Shown here piece by piece: positions 1-13,600 of a stretch of 64,000 nt of DNA. This DNA is from Oscheius dolichura (taxonomy: Eukaryota > Nematoda > Chromadorea > Rhabditida > Rhabditidae): contig OW051497.1 of the NCBI GenBank assembly GCA_932521035.1, positions 9,858,001 through 9,922,000 of the forward strand, given 5' to 3'. How positions within the stretch are numbered: the first letter of the stretch is position 1; each line of letters begins with the position of its first letter. A model generated the notes under the pieces. That model was not told the origin of the DNA and did no database searches. It saw only the letters and a program-made list of their open reading frames with translations. Made by a program: the position numbers and the translations under genes.

Positions 1-876
1 TTCTCATTTGATGTGCCGTTCAACGGATTGCAGAATCGAATGCTTCAGGTTACACACATTTTTCTCTATTATATTGTTTAATTCAGTTTACTGTATATGA
101 CTTTGATCGTTTTACACGCCACGGATTGATAGGAAATGTTATAATGAGAGATCTCTTCGACAAGAGCGACCTCTACAACTGGACGGAATACACTATGCAA
201 ATTGTTGGGAGTCAGGTAATAGCTATTCCGCCGGATTAGCTACATTGTATACTTTCAGGAAAAGAACGACTTTGGCGATCTCCTACTATACTTACAGTAC
301 TCCAACGCGGATCAGAAACTTCTCATCACTGTTGCCAAAGCCTACAACCTTCGACCAATGGACATTACGGGCGCATCGGGTAGCCTTTTTCCTTGTTTAA
401 TCTTGTAACAATGGCTTCCAGACCCTTACGTAAAGGTTGAGCAAATCTACAGAGGAAAACGGGTCAAGTTACGGAAGACTTCCATCAAACGGGCAAATCT
501 CAATCCTGTCTATCACGAGTCACTAGAATATGAGCTTCCAATTAATCAGGTTCGGTTATCTTTTAATAAAAATAAAGAACACTTTCTGCAGGTACCAGAG
601 ACCAACTTCTTGATCCAAGTCATGGATTGGGATAGAATTGGAAAGGATGATCTTCTGGGCTGCTGTGTATTAGGGAAGGATTCCCCAACACCGGAAGGCA
701 AATCCCAATGGGAGAATTGCTTCTTGGCTAATGTACAGCTAGAGCCTGGCCAGGTAGAATACACACTACAGTAGGAATATTTATCTGTTTAGAAGCCAAA
801 ACCCGTTGGTCAGTGGCACAGTATCCTGGATGAGGTGCCCGAAAACTTCCGTGATATTCCCAAAGCAAAGAAGTAG
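1..876 (+). CDS. Synaptotagmin, C-terminal part (5' end outside window)
   Basis: Six exons can be joined (1-48, 87-215, 259-379, 422-549, 592-753, 793-876). They encode the end of a C2A domain (YDFDRF) and a full C2B domain (SDPYVKV, the basic run KRVKLRK, VMDWDRIGKDD, and the WHSI ending typical of synaptotagmins). The family binds phospholipid and often Ca2+ in vesicle fusion. In C2A the loop-3 position that is usually His-Asp reads HG, so one Ca2+-coordinating aspartate seems lost. C2B keeps its loop acids. The transmembrane N-terminus lies off the left edge. The protein stops at TAG 874-876, and an AATAAA-like signal follows near 1075. Family assignment is firm; the paralogue is not resolved. 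Confidence 0.9.
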
Positions 877-1694
877 CTGTCATCGTCGTTCACTTGTACC
901 CATTGTGATCCTTGTCATTCCATGGCCTTATCCGTCCCTCTATCTGCTTTTTGTGGCTATTGTCTCGCTCTACCCACTGCTTCCTGATCTCTCCTCTTTT
1001 ATTGCAATCTACGCTGTCAGAATTTCGTGTTTCTTAACCACCAAAGTACAGGTCTTTTCCAACGGGGAAACGAATAAATATTTTTACCTTAACTGCGTTC
1101 ATATTAGCAAATAGAATTTGGAAAGTTGCGGCTGATTGGATAGAAGAAACGGCTCGTGGAACAATGACCAAAGGAAAACATCATAATGCAATTTAGCCCT
1201 ATCTTTATGTTGGGAATCAGTTGTTCCCAGTTTTTAGAGCAGTTTACCACTATTTCCACAGCCAAAATTACCTAGCAACGTGACTGGGTCCCCGACAGAA
1301 ACCCCGTAAGTATCTGGGAAACCGGGGGTTATGGCTGCCCATGAAATTCACCCGGGGGGATGATGGGATACCGCTAGATTTCAAACGAGAGGGATAACTA
1401 AAATCGCGAGAGAAAATGATACCCGGGAAAGTTTAAAGAAACTGTCAGGGACTGGGAATTTCGTTCACGAAGTTGCCTGATTCCGTTTTGCCCCGAAGCG
1501 ATAGCGCGCCCGCCTTGTTATTATGTGGCGGATATAGCTTATTCGATGTGATTTTTGACGCTGATCCCGATAGTGTTTTCCATTTTTCATAAAAAAGCTA
1601 AATTTGGCCTGTACGTATGTGCCTATATATCTGAATTACAGTAACCCGCCCCAGTCCCTGACAGTTCCTTTAAAATTTGTATAATTTATGAATT
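877..1694. other. Intergenic stretch between convergent genes
   Basis: This separates the synaptotagmin 3' end (+) from the amnionless 3' end (-). It contains the small inverted-repeat element listed separately. The ORF at 806-1114 is mostly 3' UTR read out of frame. No other gene is supported. Confidence 0.6.
1431..1676. mobile_element. MITE-like element with terminal inverted repeats
   Basis: Bases 1432-1457 and 1651-1675 form an inverted repeat of about 25 bp with one mismatch. The shared core is AACTGTCAGGGACTGGG. The total length of about 245 bp with no ORF fits a non-autonomous DNA transposon. The target duplication was not clear, and no second copy was noticed in the window. Confidence 0.5.
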
Positions 1695-4600
1695 TTATAT
1701 TTCAATCAAAGACATTTCCATATCTCCGGGTTGTTGGCTGTTCTCTTTAGTTGGTTTTTCGATAAGAATAGACGGGTCTTCCTGTATCTCCTGACTTGTA
1801 ACACTTGAGGACGGCTGCGGCTCCTCCAGTTGAGGATTTTCCTCTTCAGAGCCCAACTGCAAAAAAGCCAGACGTTTCCCATGGACTTTGTAGTACCTCT
1901 TCGAAACGCGTAAAGGATGGATTGTCTATCATCAGGACGTCTTCCGTTGCCATATCTCCTCTCCTCCAAACAATCTTTGTAGAGTCACCCGAGTTCGTTT
2001 TTCTTTTGCTCAGCCTATAACAAATACACTGTAGATGTAGAAAATATCTCTCACCCTATTCTTTCAACCAGGTCTGTGTCCTTTTTCAAAACAAAGACAA
2101 CAATTGAACCAACAACTAAAACAACGAGAATCTTACCAACCCAGCTAGCCCCTAAAAGTTTTTATTTTTTATTTTTATGGAATCAACAGACATCCACTTC
2201 TGTCCAGTCTGCTTATTTTACTTGTATGGTGTATGGCAGAAATAGCCACTCCTCCTGAATTAATATGATTCTGGGGATTAGAGCTCTCTTTTTACCTATG
2301 TGACTGTCTAATACGTCTTCAATAACTTTCACAGCTTCAACAAATTTATCTTCATTATATTTCGGCTTTTTATTCTTCTCGTCTACCACTTCAAATAAAG
2401 AGATCTGTAATGGAATTAAATTAATCGTGTCAAAATCGGGAGTGCAACATTTTGCCATGCCCGTTCTTTTGCGCATTTCAAAGAATGAATGCATCTCATA
2501 TTGCATCCCGCCTATTCTTGTCTATTCCTAAAGCTTTTCTCTCTCCTCTTTCCCTTTCTTAGGCCTTCGAAAGCGACACCATATCCTGTCTGCCCGCGTT
2601 TTTTACCTGAAATTCTAAAGGTGCCGCGTCTGAGTCCATTCTTTCCATGTACATTTCCACATACTTGTGAAGGCCTCTCTTTAGTAGTTGCTGAAATATT
2701 CAGGATCCTAAAGGTGGAGTTCGATCTGGTCACCTCAAAGACGTGATTGTATATCAAGTCCTTGTTGCCTTCTAAATTCATAGAGAGGTTGACGTAGGCT
2801 CCTAAAAGGATGAGATCTGAACCTAGTTGTACCTACCACACTGGTCACAGCAATGCCCAAAAAACCTGACAGGCTCTATGCAGTCTCCTTCAGTTGGAAG
2901 ACATTTAAAAGAACGACAAATAATTTCCATAACCTGTACAAGATATTAATATGAAATAGAAGATGTCACTTTTGGGTCGCTGTTGCTATTCACAATCCCA
3001 AACTTGTCGTTCCAGTAATCTGATTCCCGTTTTTCTATATAAATTGGTTTCTGCCTCAAAGGCAGATCCAATTCGACATCGCCAAAAACGACTTTTCTTC
3101 CAATTTCGGGGCTCAGCATGACCTAAAAGAGATTCGTTTTATCCCCCCGGTCGACTTCCAGTCGTACTTTGAATTGTCCTTCCACTGTTCCGAGTAGTTT
3201 TTCAAACTCCGCTCCATTCCAATTCTAAAAAAAGAACAATTTTTTACTCTTGACCATTTAGAGGCGTATTTTTGTAGGGAAGGATCTTTCGAACCATGTC
3301 AATCACGTGAAAACAAAAGTGTTAGCCAGTCTGGAGTGGTTAACCCTCATCGACAAGCTCAAACAGCGCTGACAAGCACCGGCATCGAGGATCGAAGGTT
3401 ATCCCTCCTCGTTCAATGGAGCGATTTTTCTTTCTTGATCTCGCGCACCTCTAATCTTACACTGCCACTTGACCGAGTTCTGTGATCTTTCCCTGCTCTT
3501 TTTAGTTTTGTTTCTGCACTTTTTGGGGGAATACTTGAGGTGACTTTTCACCACCCACTCAAGCGTCCAAAGAACTCTCTCGACTTTTTGAAACTTTATA
3601 AATAATGGAGACTACCCTCAGGGAGCCATAAGTTAACCAAACTAAAATCAGCTTCCTGTTTTTCTCTTCCTTCCGGGTATTTACCCCTCTTTACTTTCCA
3701 TCATTTACTTCCTTAACTCATGTTTTTCCCTAAGGGTACTGGCAGTTTCATAAGTGGTGGTCAAGATCACGGAAAGATTGTTCAACAGCCACTTAGGAGG
3801 TGCACTCTTCCCTTTTTACTGGTCCATAACAAAAACAGAGGGAAGAAGAGGTACTGTGGCAGCTTGAATCGGGGGTGCTCCCTAACTTTTAGCACTGCCA
3901 TTTGTTTTCACTCAGTTTCAAGGAGCAGGTAATCAAACACCAAGTAGTACGTGTGAGTATGAGAACAGGGAACCCTGTTTGTCATATTATACAGGCCAAA
4001 ATTGAGAAACACTGGCAAAAAACGGCACAATAGAGAGGGAGAAGAGCAAAAAAGTGGGAAAGACTCAATAGTTGATAATCCGATTCATACGGCTACTGTT
4101 TGCCCAAATGGTGTGTATTTTATGAAGCTCGTGAACGACCCATGTGCCAGCAGCTGTTAGTCATCTACACCTCTCCCCAATTTCCTTTTTCTGTTATTGT
4201 TGCAGACGGAATAATTGCAACACTTAGATTTTTGTATGTCTGCTAATCATGCGATTTTCCTTTTCCCAGTGTTCACGACTAACTACGTTGAGCGCATCTA
4301 CTTGAATTTCATATTGTTGTCGCCGTGGTGCGCCTCTTATCTATGCGGCTGTCATATTCTTTCTCTTTAGAAAATCCGGTAAACAACATATAAAGGAGAG
4401 AGTTAGCACTTCCTCCTCCTTCCACCCATTTTGTCACATATCTCATCGGTTCCACTTCACTAGAAGCCGGGCCGAATTCAGCTGGCTTCATTTAGTGTGG
4501 CTGTTGCGCACTGGTTGCATTGCATTTGGAGTCGCTTGCAATTATTCTAATCGTCTTTCATGCTGCCTGATGTCGAGGTGCATCCCGACAGGAAAGCCAC

Positions 4601-7600
4601 ACGAAGAGTTTCATGGAATTCATATGATTCACTTATCACGGGCTCCGACATTTCCGCATTCAGAGTCTGGCTCTCGGAAAAGGTTGCACAGCTCCGGCTC
4701 ATCTTTAAATAGGACCATTCCCATTTCATGACTTCCTTTCAAAACATCCGCGGGTTTTGCGGAGTCCAGCGATGGATGTCTGTCATAAATGGTTTTCCAA
4801 AACGATTTATGTACTTTCAAGCAGCTGTTAGGGGTTTTGGACGCTTTGTTGTACGGCTTAACTTTCACATTTGTAAAAAAACGCCTATGCGGAAGTTTTA
4901 AAACTAGAGCTCACCTCGACCTTTATTGGCCAAATTAGTGATGTAAACGACTTTAGGAGTTCGTCTGCCTTCAAACAATTGGGGGAGTTCCTACTTTTCC
5001 GGGTCCCAATAGCGGTCTTCCGCCGCTATTGCTTACGGTAGACATGATTTTCAGAGAAATTTCTGGTTACTGTAGAGGTCATTCTTCTTATGAAGGCATT
5101 TGATTTCTGCGCATTACGCACCTTTGTGATCCCTCCAACTAAAATATTCCCACTCGCAACCAGAAAATGTAAAGTAACGAAGGAAACGGTTTTTTTCCTC
5201 CCTGATCTGCATGAGGTCACCATTTTGCAATGTGGCAGATGCTCAGGACCTGGGGTGATCAAACAACCCCTTTTGACAAGTCGTGTCGAGTCCGTTACAT
5301 GCATCTTTCTGATCTATACTCACTCAGATCTTCGAGCAACCACTGCTGTGCGGGTACCCGTCATTTTCTTCGAGACAATCAGCATCCCCCCTCTCTTCCG
5401 ATCTATCTCCTCCTCCTTCGCTACTTTGTTTCATTTTCAAAGAGACACCAAAGCGATCTCGGAAACACTGCGTGTTCTCAAATTAGTCACTGCTCTCTCT
5501 CCTTCAAATGGGATTTAAACCAGAAGAAAGTGCACTTCCATTGGAGACAATTGTTCCGCGGACCACGTAGCCTGTTAAACTTGACTATAAATAATACCTA
5601 ACCATCAAAAATTACCCTCGTTCTTCACTCGATTTACACTAGCCGCATGTGAGAAGAGAGAACAGGTGGCGCCCGAAATCTGAGCTTTTGCCTTTCTGAG
5701 CAAAAATCTAGTCCTTTGCTTTTTGTTCGTCCGGATAAATTGCTACTATTTTGTGTGAAATGATGTTTCCAGGGGTCGTCTTACATCAGCTGCTATTGTA
5801 GCAACAACACATCATCACCTCTACCGTAGTTGACTTGCTCCTAAAATGAGCGTCCAATTTCTAATGAGAGAGAGAGAGTATCGCAATTAGTGCGGCAATG
5901 CAAGTAGAGTGGTCGAAAGATTTTTTTACCAAATCACCCCGACCAATTTATTTGTCTATTTTTGGGGTGACACGTTTTGACCGACCGAAATATGAGTAGT
6001 TCTTTACGCGTAGTTTAGTGTCTCAATCTGATCCTAAAATCCAATAACCTTTTAGCCTTCTTTCTTTCTCTCTTCTGATAAGTCATGTTTTACAGCAAGA
6101 CGTGCGGGAATGTGGCTTATATTGTGCCGTTCAAAAGATTTGAAACTCGTCCGAAGAGAACTGTGCCCTGAATTGTATTTCTTCATTCCCTGTTGTGAAG
6201 AAATGCTCAAGTTTAGGAAGAATATAGCCCATTATTATCCGCACACTCGCGTTATTTTCACTAACATAACAGAATTCCATGTTTTGTTGCAAGGGCAAAA
6301 GAGGAGATGTTTCTGTTTCTTTGTACCGTAATTTAAATAGTTGCCCTCTTTGGAAAAAATATTCCTTTTGGGCTTTTTTGCTTATGACAACGAGAACAGC
6401 TTCCTTCGCTTTTCTTTGAAGAGGAATGCTCGAAGAATAGCCTTACTCCAAACATCCCTCCACCCAGGAATGGCTCTTAGAGAGCAATCATCGCTCTAAC
6501 CTGTTTATGAAGATCAAACGTATATATTGCTTTCTAAGGTCTCTCACATGGCTCTCGTTCTGCAATTATTCCCCTGCAAAAGGTGTTTTGTTTTCTTCCT
6601 CTGATTTTTCACTCTGAACCTTTGCCAAGAGTTTCATGTTTGCAGGAACTAGTGTAACCGATCATATTCGTCGGGACGTTTCTCTTCCTGACGGCCTTTG
6701 CCTCCTTGATGTTTTGCGCAAACACAAAATTCGGTTTATATTTTGATTATACGCTGAAGTAATTTACTAGATGCCCCTCGAACAAATTCACGTCGATCTA
6801 GTGTTCTGTAGGTGACAAGTGGGATGGCAGTGAAGCATCCGCCCTGGCTGACTTGGACACTATAGTCAGCAGCCCATCTTTTTTTCTTCTAGACCACAGG
6901 ATCAAGGAGGACAGACGGACCAAAGTATACAAGACAGGGGAACTCTCTAGACCCCTTTCCGTGTGTAAACTATCCCCACCCTGATGGAACACAGTTCGGC
7001 CTTCCTCTCCGATCCTTCAATCCTTTTCTGTACCTTTGCACTTTTCTAGTTTAATTCACTTTTAGCCTCCCCTTATTGAGCAATCGTCACCACCAGCCCG
7101 TCACATGGTTGCTCCCTTAAACGTCCTTCTGATGAGGTAAATTCCCCCATCAAAGTGTTTGTCCGTTTAGCATTCTTCCTATCTTTCAGCCCAAAAATAG
7201 GTTATATGGGACGGGAGAGGACGGATCGGGATAACATGGCTCTCGCCATGATGATTGAGATCCCTCTTCGCTCATAACTGCTCCTCTGAACATCCTTTCA
7301 CACGTCACAACCTATTTTCCCTTCCTCTCCTGCTGCCAGTTATGTCCTTGTATAGATTCCACTAGTAGGAAGTCCACCTATTTTCAGCAGTTCTTTTCAA
7401 TCGGAGGGAAATACAAATACTTCCTTCAAATTGGCGGAAGTTCCCGCCTAAAACTCAGCCTTTGGCCAAGCCGCACAAAAGAGTCAAAGGGTCACTACTT
7501 TACTTTCTCCCCGGAGTCTCCTGTTGAAACATTTTGCCTCTTCTCAATATCTTTCCGTCACAAAGGTGTGATAAGCCGTCAACATATCAGACTGGGTCTT

Positions 7601-10600
7601 TTACAAAAAGTTTAAACGAGGAAGCAGCTCAGTTACAGGTTGTAATGTGCAGATTGATTCACTTTGTCTTTGGCAGTAATTCGATCCATGTGCTAACACT
7701 CGTGGGTAATTGGTTTGTCCAGAAAAGAGTTTGGGCTCAGTCCATCTTAGTTGCTGTCTTGCTTAAGAGTATACTGTCACCTCTTCCGCCCTTTAAATGA
7801 ATTTCCACCCCCAGTCCTTATTGCCTCCGGCCTGTCTTCCCCATCTGCTCAATGACCACTTTTAAGGGGATGCTCTACTCCTTAGATACCAGAAAGCCGG
7901 AGGTCCACATAGGAACCGACCGGAAATCATCAAACCTTGCAAAAGTTGCCCTCGTCCCAAAATCTAATTCAGACACTCAAATGGCGCCCCTGGCAGTCTC
8001 CCTCTCTCCATCCTGGGACCCCCTCAAACCTTTTCGACACCTCTATCCAATAAGGCTACGGACGACTTGTTCTCACTCTGCCCATTAATCTCTCACTCTC
8101 AACCCCCTCGCGCTTCTATTAAACTTTCCCCTTAGGAGATTCTGATGTTCCACTGACTTATTTTTGACCCTAACAAAATAGGAAATCTCATCGGTCTTTC
8201 TGCCCCTGCATTGTTGCCGCGTGTTTTGTCCACATTTCTGATCATCTGATGCTTGAGTCCTATCTCGTTTATTTGCCGATCCAGGCAAGGTATAAGGACC
8301 CTCCGGGTCATCCGCTCGCTTCCCTTTAAAGGACTAACTGCTTCTAGCTTGCCCCTGACAGTCCAAGGGAGTAAGTGGAAGCCCGCCGGTGGATAACCGC
8401 GAGATCAAACACATCTGGCTGTCGTAGCTGTTTGGCTAAGCCGCTAGACGTTGTGTTCTTCCCTCTCAGAAACAGAGCAGCACTCCTATAACTCCACTTT
8501 CTGACAAAGTGAGAACAGCGCAAAAAACAGGGAAACGTGTACATGAGCATTAAAAATTTCCATGCATCCGGGATCATCGGAGCCTTCCCGCTATTCACTG
8601 CCTCTCGTTACGTATACTACCCGTTTGACATGTTGTCTATTACATTTTAGTCCCATGACCAGGACTGAACTAGATCCTGGTCTCATCTAATACTTCTCCG
8701 TTGACTCATCTTCCCTCGTGTACAAATACTGTATTTCACCAGAAACTCGGACCCAGTTGAAATTTTTGTTTTCTCTACTTTTGCGGAAGTCTCTGCCTCA
8801 TTCCCCGTACTGTAGGTTCTCTCTTTTCGACTCAAGTGCTGCCACGCCAGATCACGTAGCGCTTTGTTCAATGTTTGATAAGTACATTTGTTGATCTCCC
8901 GAAAAAATTTGACCCACACTTCCAGTTCCTCCTGTAACATTTTAACCTAATCCTTTATTGAAACCCTCAAAGCTATGACTAGCTCTCAAGAGTCCTTGGA
9001 AGGCATTTCCAAAACAATTGCAGAGCTATGCATGACTAGACAAAAGCCAGAGATGAAAGAGAGGTTGCTGTGGTCAGAGAGATTAACTGGACCATCCTAA
9101 GGCTCTCTCTTTGTTCCGACTAGTCAAGAATTCTATCACACTCCCTCCCCTAGTTCATTACAGAAAGTGGGCGATGTCTAGAATTTCCTTTTCTCTGTTC
9201 TTATTGTCTCCTATCCTAAAATGGAGTCGGGATTGTGTCTTGTCTTCTTACGCGACCCAAGGCCTCCCTGTCTATCAACCTCTAACGAAATCTTCTTCGC
9301 TTCCACCCTCATTCCCAGTTTGCGTGTCTTCTTGTTACCTTTTTCCAAAAGTGTATCCTCCGTGTTTTCTCTTTGCTTATTAGCAACCCACATGGCTTGC
9401 AAATATTCCAGTAAAGAACAATTCAATCTTTGCTGTTTTTAATGACGGGGAGTGAGCCCAATTAATATTTAGCCTTGCGAATCCTACGCAGTATTGCCTC
9501 AGGCAACTTTTAAGAAAGGCTCCTTTGTCAGCTTAATTGGCCTTAAAAGAATCAGAAGGCCTGTGTCTTCGTGACGCAAGACAGATATTAGACAAGGTCG
9601 GATTACATCTGCCCCCACCCCAAACTTCTACATTACACATCAAAAAATAGAACTTTTGTTTGCTTCTCCCTGTTTTTCCATGCTCTGGTCTTGTTACACC
9701 CTGCTTAATAATTTTCCCTATTTTTAGAGAATCGATTGCATGACCACGCTACAGTAATCGCTATCTTCTTTTCCTCTTTTAAAAATGGAGAACGGCTCAA
9801 CAGAGATCCGCGAATGTTACGTCTACGCTCCACAGCCTTATTCTTATGTGTGAGTCAACGGATCAAAGTTGGGCGGTGGATAAGTTCACCAATTTTTCAG
9901 GCTCTACGCTCAGATTATTAATGGCTGGTTGACATCGTTTTGTGTGGTTCTCGGAACAATAGGAAACCTCCATGGTATAAAAAGCGTTCAAATGACAAAC
10001 CTTGAGAAGGTAAACAGTGATTTCTGATTGTTTCGGACTGTGAGAGCTTTGCAGAATCGAGGGGTTGTCTTGGCCGTATCGATGATGGCCCTAGCCATAT
10101 GGGATACGATCCTTCTCTGGTGTGCCTTCTTCTACTATGGTATCAAGCAGATGCCACTCGGAGTGGATCAGGAGTTTATCAACAGGCTGACCCCCTGGTT
10201 TCACGCCTTCTCTCAAATAGCCAACACGGCTTCTGTAAGTTCCGGCTTTGATTCAATTCAAACATCCGTCCAAATTAGCTGGCATAAAGTCAATTGAATC
10301 CTAGCGTGCATACAAATATGTGAACGTTTATTCGGACTAACGGAAATTTGATGTTTCCTTTTGACCAAAGTTTAAAGGGCTTTTGGAAATGCCCCGGCTT
10401 TCCGAATCCAATAAGGAAGATCATTTTAGATATGGTGTGTAGTGGCCATAACGACACAACGCTTCCTCGCCACGAGGGATCCCTTTCGATCATCCCGGTA
10501 AAAATAGCCATTAGGCGGAGTAAATAGAGGATATTTCTAGATCAGCCGTGGTTATGCAGTCATTTCGAAGTGAGAGGAGGATATCCTTCATCTATTGCGC

Positions 10601-13600
10601 TTCGTATAGAAGACTCTTTAGGTGAGATTTAAGGCAATTTGTCTCTCCTGGAAAATGGAATCTAGTTCCTCTAAAGGAACATAGAAAAGCTATAGCCAAA
10701 TTCCGGAGGGAGAGAACTTTGTTACCAGGGACTTCCCCAATGACGCAATGCCTTTAGAATGCCGATACTCCTCTCCTTTATGGCTATTGTCATCAACATC
10801 ACATCTTTCTTCGAAATCACTGCAGTTCCTTGTATAAAGGAGGGCACTAACTCTCTATCTGTTCAGGTAAAAACACATTGAGATCAAGAGAAAGCCTCTT
10901 TCAGCTATTGGCAACTTCCTTTCGAAGGAACAGTCAGTACCAATTCTATCGAATGCTCTCCCGGATGGTTTTAGTCTCGATCGGACCAAATATCTATATA
11001 TTCTGTGAGTTATCATCACATAATTGGATCAGATGAGACTTTTTAAGGCATGACATTGATCATGCTGTACTTTCTCCGGAGGTCCAACGGCTCACGTCGA
11101 CAACTATTCCAATTGGCGGACACGGTCTTAGAACGACATGCTTCCAGGTAGAGATATCCATATCCCCAGGAGACAAATACGCATAAAATATTTAAGGGAG
11201 ACCACCCAAACTTGGATCTCAATGTTCATTGTGGCCAAGTTCTTAGTATTCCGGAGTTTAACCTTCTTTGTAAGGACAACCAAACTCCATAGAAAAAAAG
11301 CAATTAATTGCAGCTCGACATTATGGAAGTGACAACCGGCGTTGACAACTTCTTCCTGGTCGATATCAGCAACTTCTTTGTCATTGTGAATAGCGCCACG
11401 AATTGTTTCATCTTCCTCAAGGTAATGGATAAGACATGATCTTTTGCACAAGTCCAAAATGGACAAAGGCTCGAATGTCTAAGAATACTCAATGCTCATC
11501 TATGAGTAATCCTTTCAGGCCTCACAATGGCTGAGCAACCGCTATGTCGAAAGAAAGACAATGAAGAGGAAAAGAACTGTCTGTGACATTCGGCAGATGC
11601 TAGGAGAGACGAGGTTGAAACTGCTAGAATCTTCTTGGAAGAACGCGCTCCTCATGACGAATGGTCAATTAGGACTGAGGGTGCTGTACTCCATGCTGAG
11701 GAAGCATCCCCAACTGTTCAGTGCTTTTAGACCGCCACAGCAGGTAGAAAGAGCCAGGTTAATGGAAATATAAGCCATTTAGTGTCCCCAATTGGAGTCG
11801 GAGCTGGTCTCCTTGCTCACAAATGGAACAAGAAGAAGCTTTGACATCATAACGAATACGAAGTATCAGGAAGTGGCCGACAGGATAACATCATTTATAT
11901 CGGAACTTATTGACATGATGACGAACGGTTTGCCTGAACAGGTGAGGATAAGTGCTTGGGAAAACAAAACACTCTCGTTTCAGTATATCGTTATGAGGAT
12001 ACGACGAGTCGGAGCTGTTCATGCCAACCGGGGATTGCAGTTCAATTCATCCGTTTTTAAGGAATTCAAGGCCAGTACGATACAAATTGTCTCGGAGGCA
12101 GAATTCCCAACTCCAACGGTTTGTGTTATCTAGTCCGCGTGGATCTAATCCTATCATTTTTTGCAGGATCGAGAAGCAGTCGTCGATGTGTGGAATGTAT
12201 TTATCTCTTTCATCATCCGTGAAATGAAAATGGGTACATGGGCTATGGATGAGAATCAACTGCCCTAAACGATCTTTCCCCTCCTTTCCTTCCCTTTCTC
12301 CCGCTCTCTCTGCTCACCGTACAGTTATGAAATCTTATGTATACTAACTGTTCCATAAGCATGGATCTCATTTAAATACGCTGACTTATTTGACTTGTCA
12401 AGAATTTTGTTTTCTCTCTATGGTAAACAGGTATTTGTGTCATTTGGAACTATTTGTATGTGTACATATTAAGAATAAACATTTTCTACTTACCCTTCCG
12501 GAGTAGTTGAGAGACGCTATCCTGGGGGGATGCTCCAAGTACATTTGAAGGGAGTGGGAAAGGAAGTAGACGTCGTCCTAAACGCGATACCATGCTAGTC
12601 ACAGTGGCAAGGAAACGTACTGTAGGTCCGGGGATTCGATTCATGGAAAGCTCGGGATCGTGATCGTAATTCCAATTGAGCGGATGAAACCAAGCTCCAT
12701 AGTTCGACTCAAAAAAGACATCTGAAAATCGAAGCATAATTCTACCACAACCCTGTTCATTGTTCAGAACTGTGAGGGTTACCCCTGTATTAAATTTGAC
12801 TGTTACTCGTCGCAGTCCGTGCATTCTCGTTACCCTGCCCCTATTCATTTCGCAAACCAAATTACTATGTCCAATCAACCATGGAGACCATACGACAAGG
12901 TATATTCCATTATAACGGCGGCTGGCTAATTCCCCTTCCTTCAATTCCTAGCTCCCCCAACGACACATGACCCAATGATTAGAGCCAATTTCCTTGGTAT
13001 CCCGGCAACCAAGCTCTTTTGAACTATTTGAGCAAGTTTTCGAAACTAATTTCCGCTGTATAGGGTGTGAACCTCTCTGCTTGAGAGGCTTCCCCAACAG
13101 CGATCGTTCACAATGATTTGTGGTATTTCGTGCGTCGGTGGGATAGTTTACCCGTTCTTACTCGTTGTTTGCTAAACTTATGGTTTTCAGTGGTCAAAGA
13201 ACTGTTAGCCTAGATCTTTGCTGCTCTTGTCTTTGAAAACAAGGGATCTATTTGGAAAGGTTGGGGGATGACTGCCGGTATTAGTTTACTGGTTTGTTTA
13301 CTTCGTGATAATCTACATACTATCACGTTGAGGGGTTCCCTATATTAAAGATTAACGTGGGCGGGTGGAAAACAAAAGTAGGTTTCGCCTCAGTCTGGGA
13401 GTTCCTATATTTCAAAAGGGGCTTTATTGCTTTCAATATAATATCTAGGAGTCCTTGTCGGTTTCCTTCCCATAGATACAGTATCTCACCTTCAGGACTC
13501 TTCCTCTTTGGGCACTGCTTAGGTCCCGGCATTCCAATGACAACATTGTCTTTCAAATAAATGACTCCCGTTTGAGGTAGAGTCATCCCGCTGACCTAAA

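Noticed and set aside
5090-5601. Overlapping forward ORFs of 142 and 123 codons
   Set aside because: Two frames are open over the same bases, no domain is recognisable, and they lie in an intron. Chance openness is more likely.
12047-12259. Minus-strand ORF of 70 codons
   Set aside because: It is a shadow of the last globin exons.
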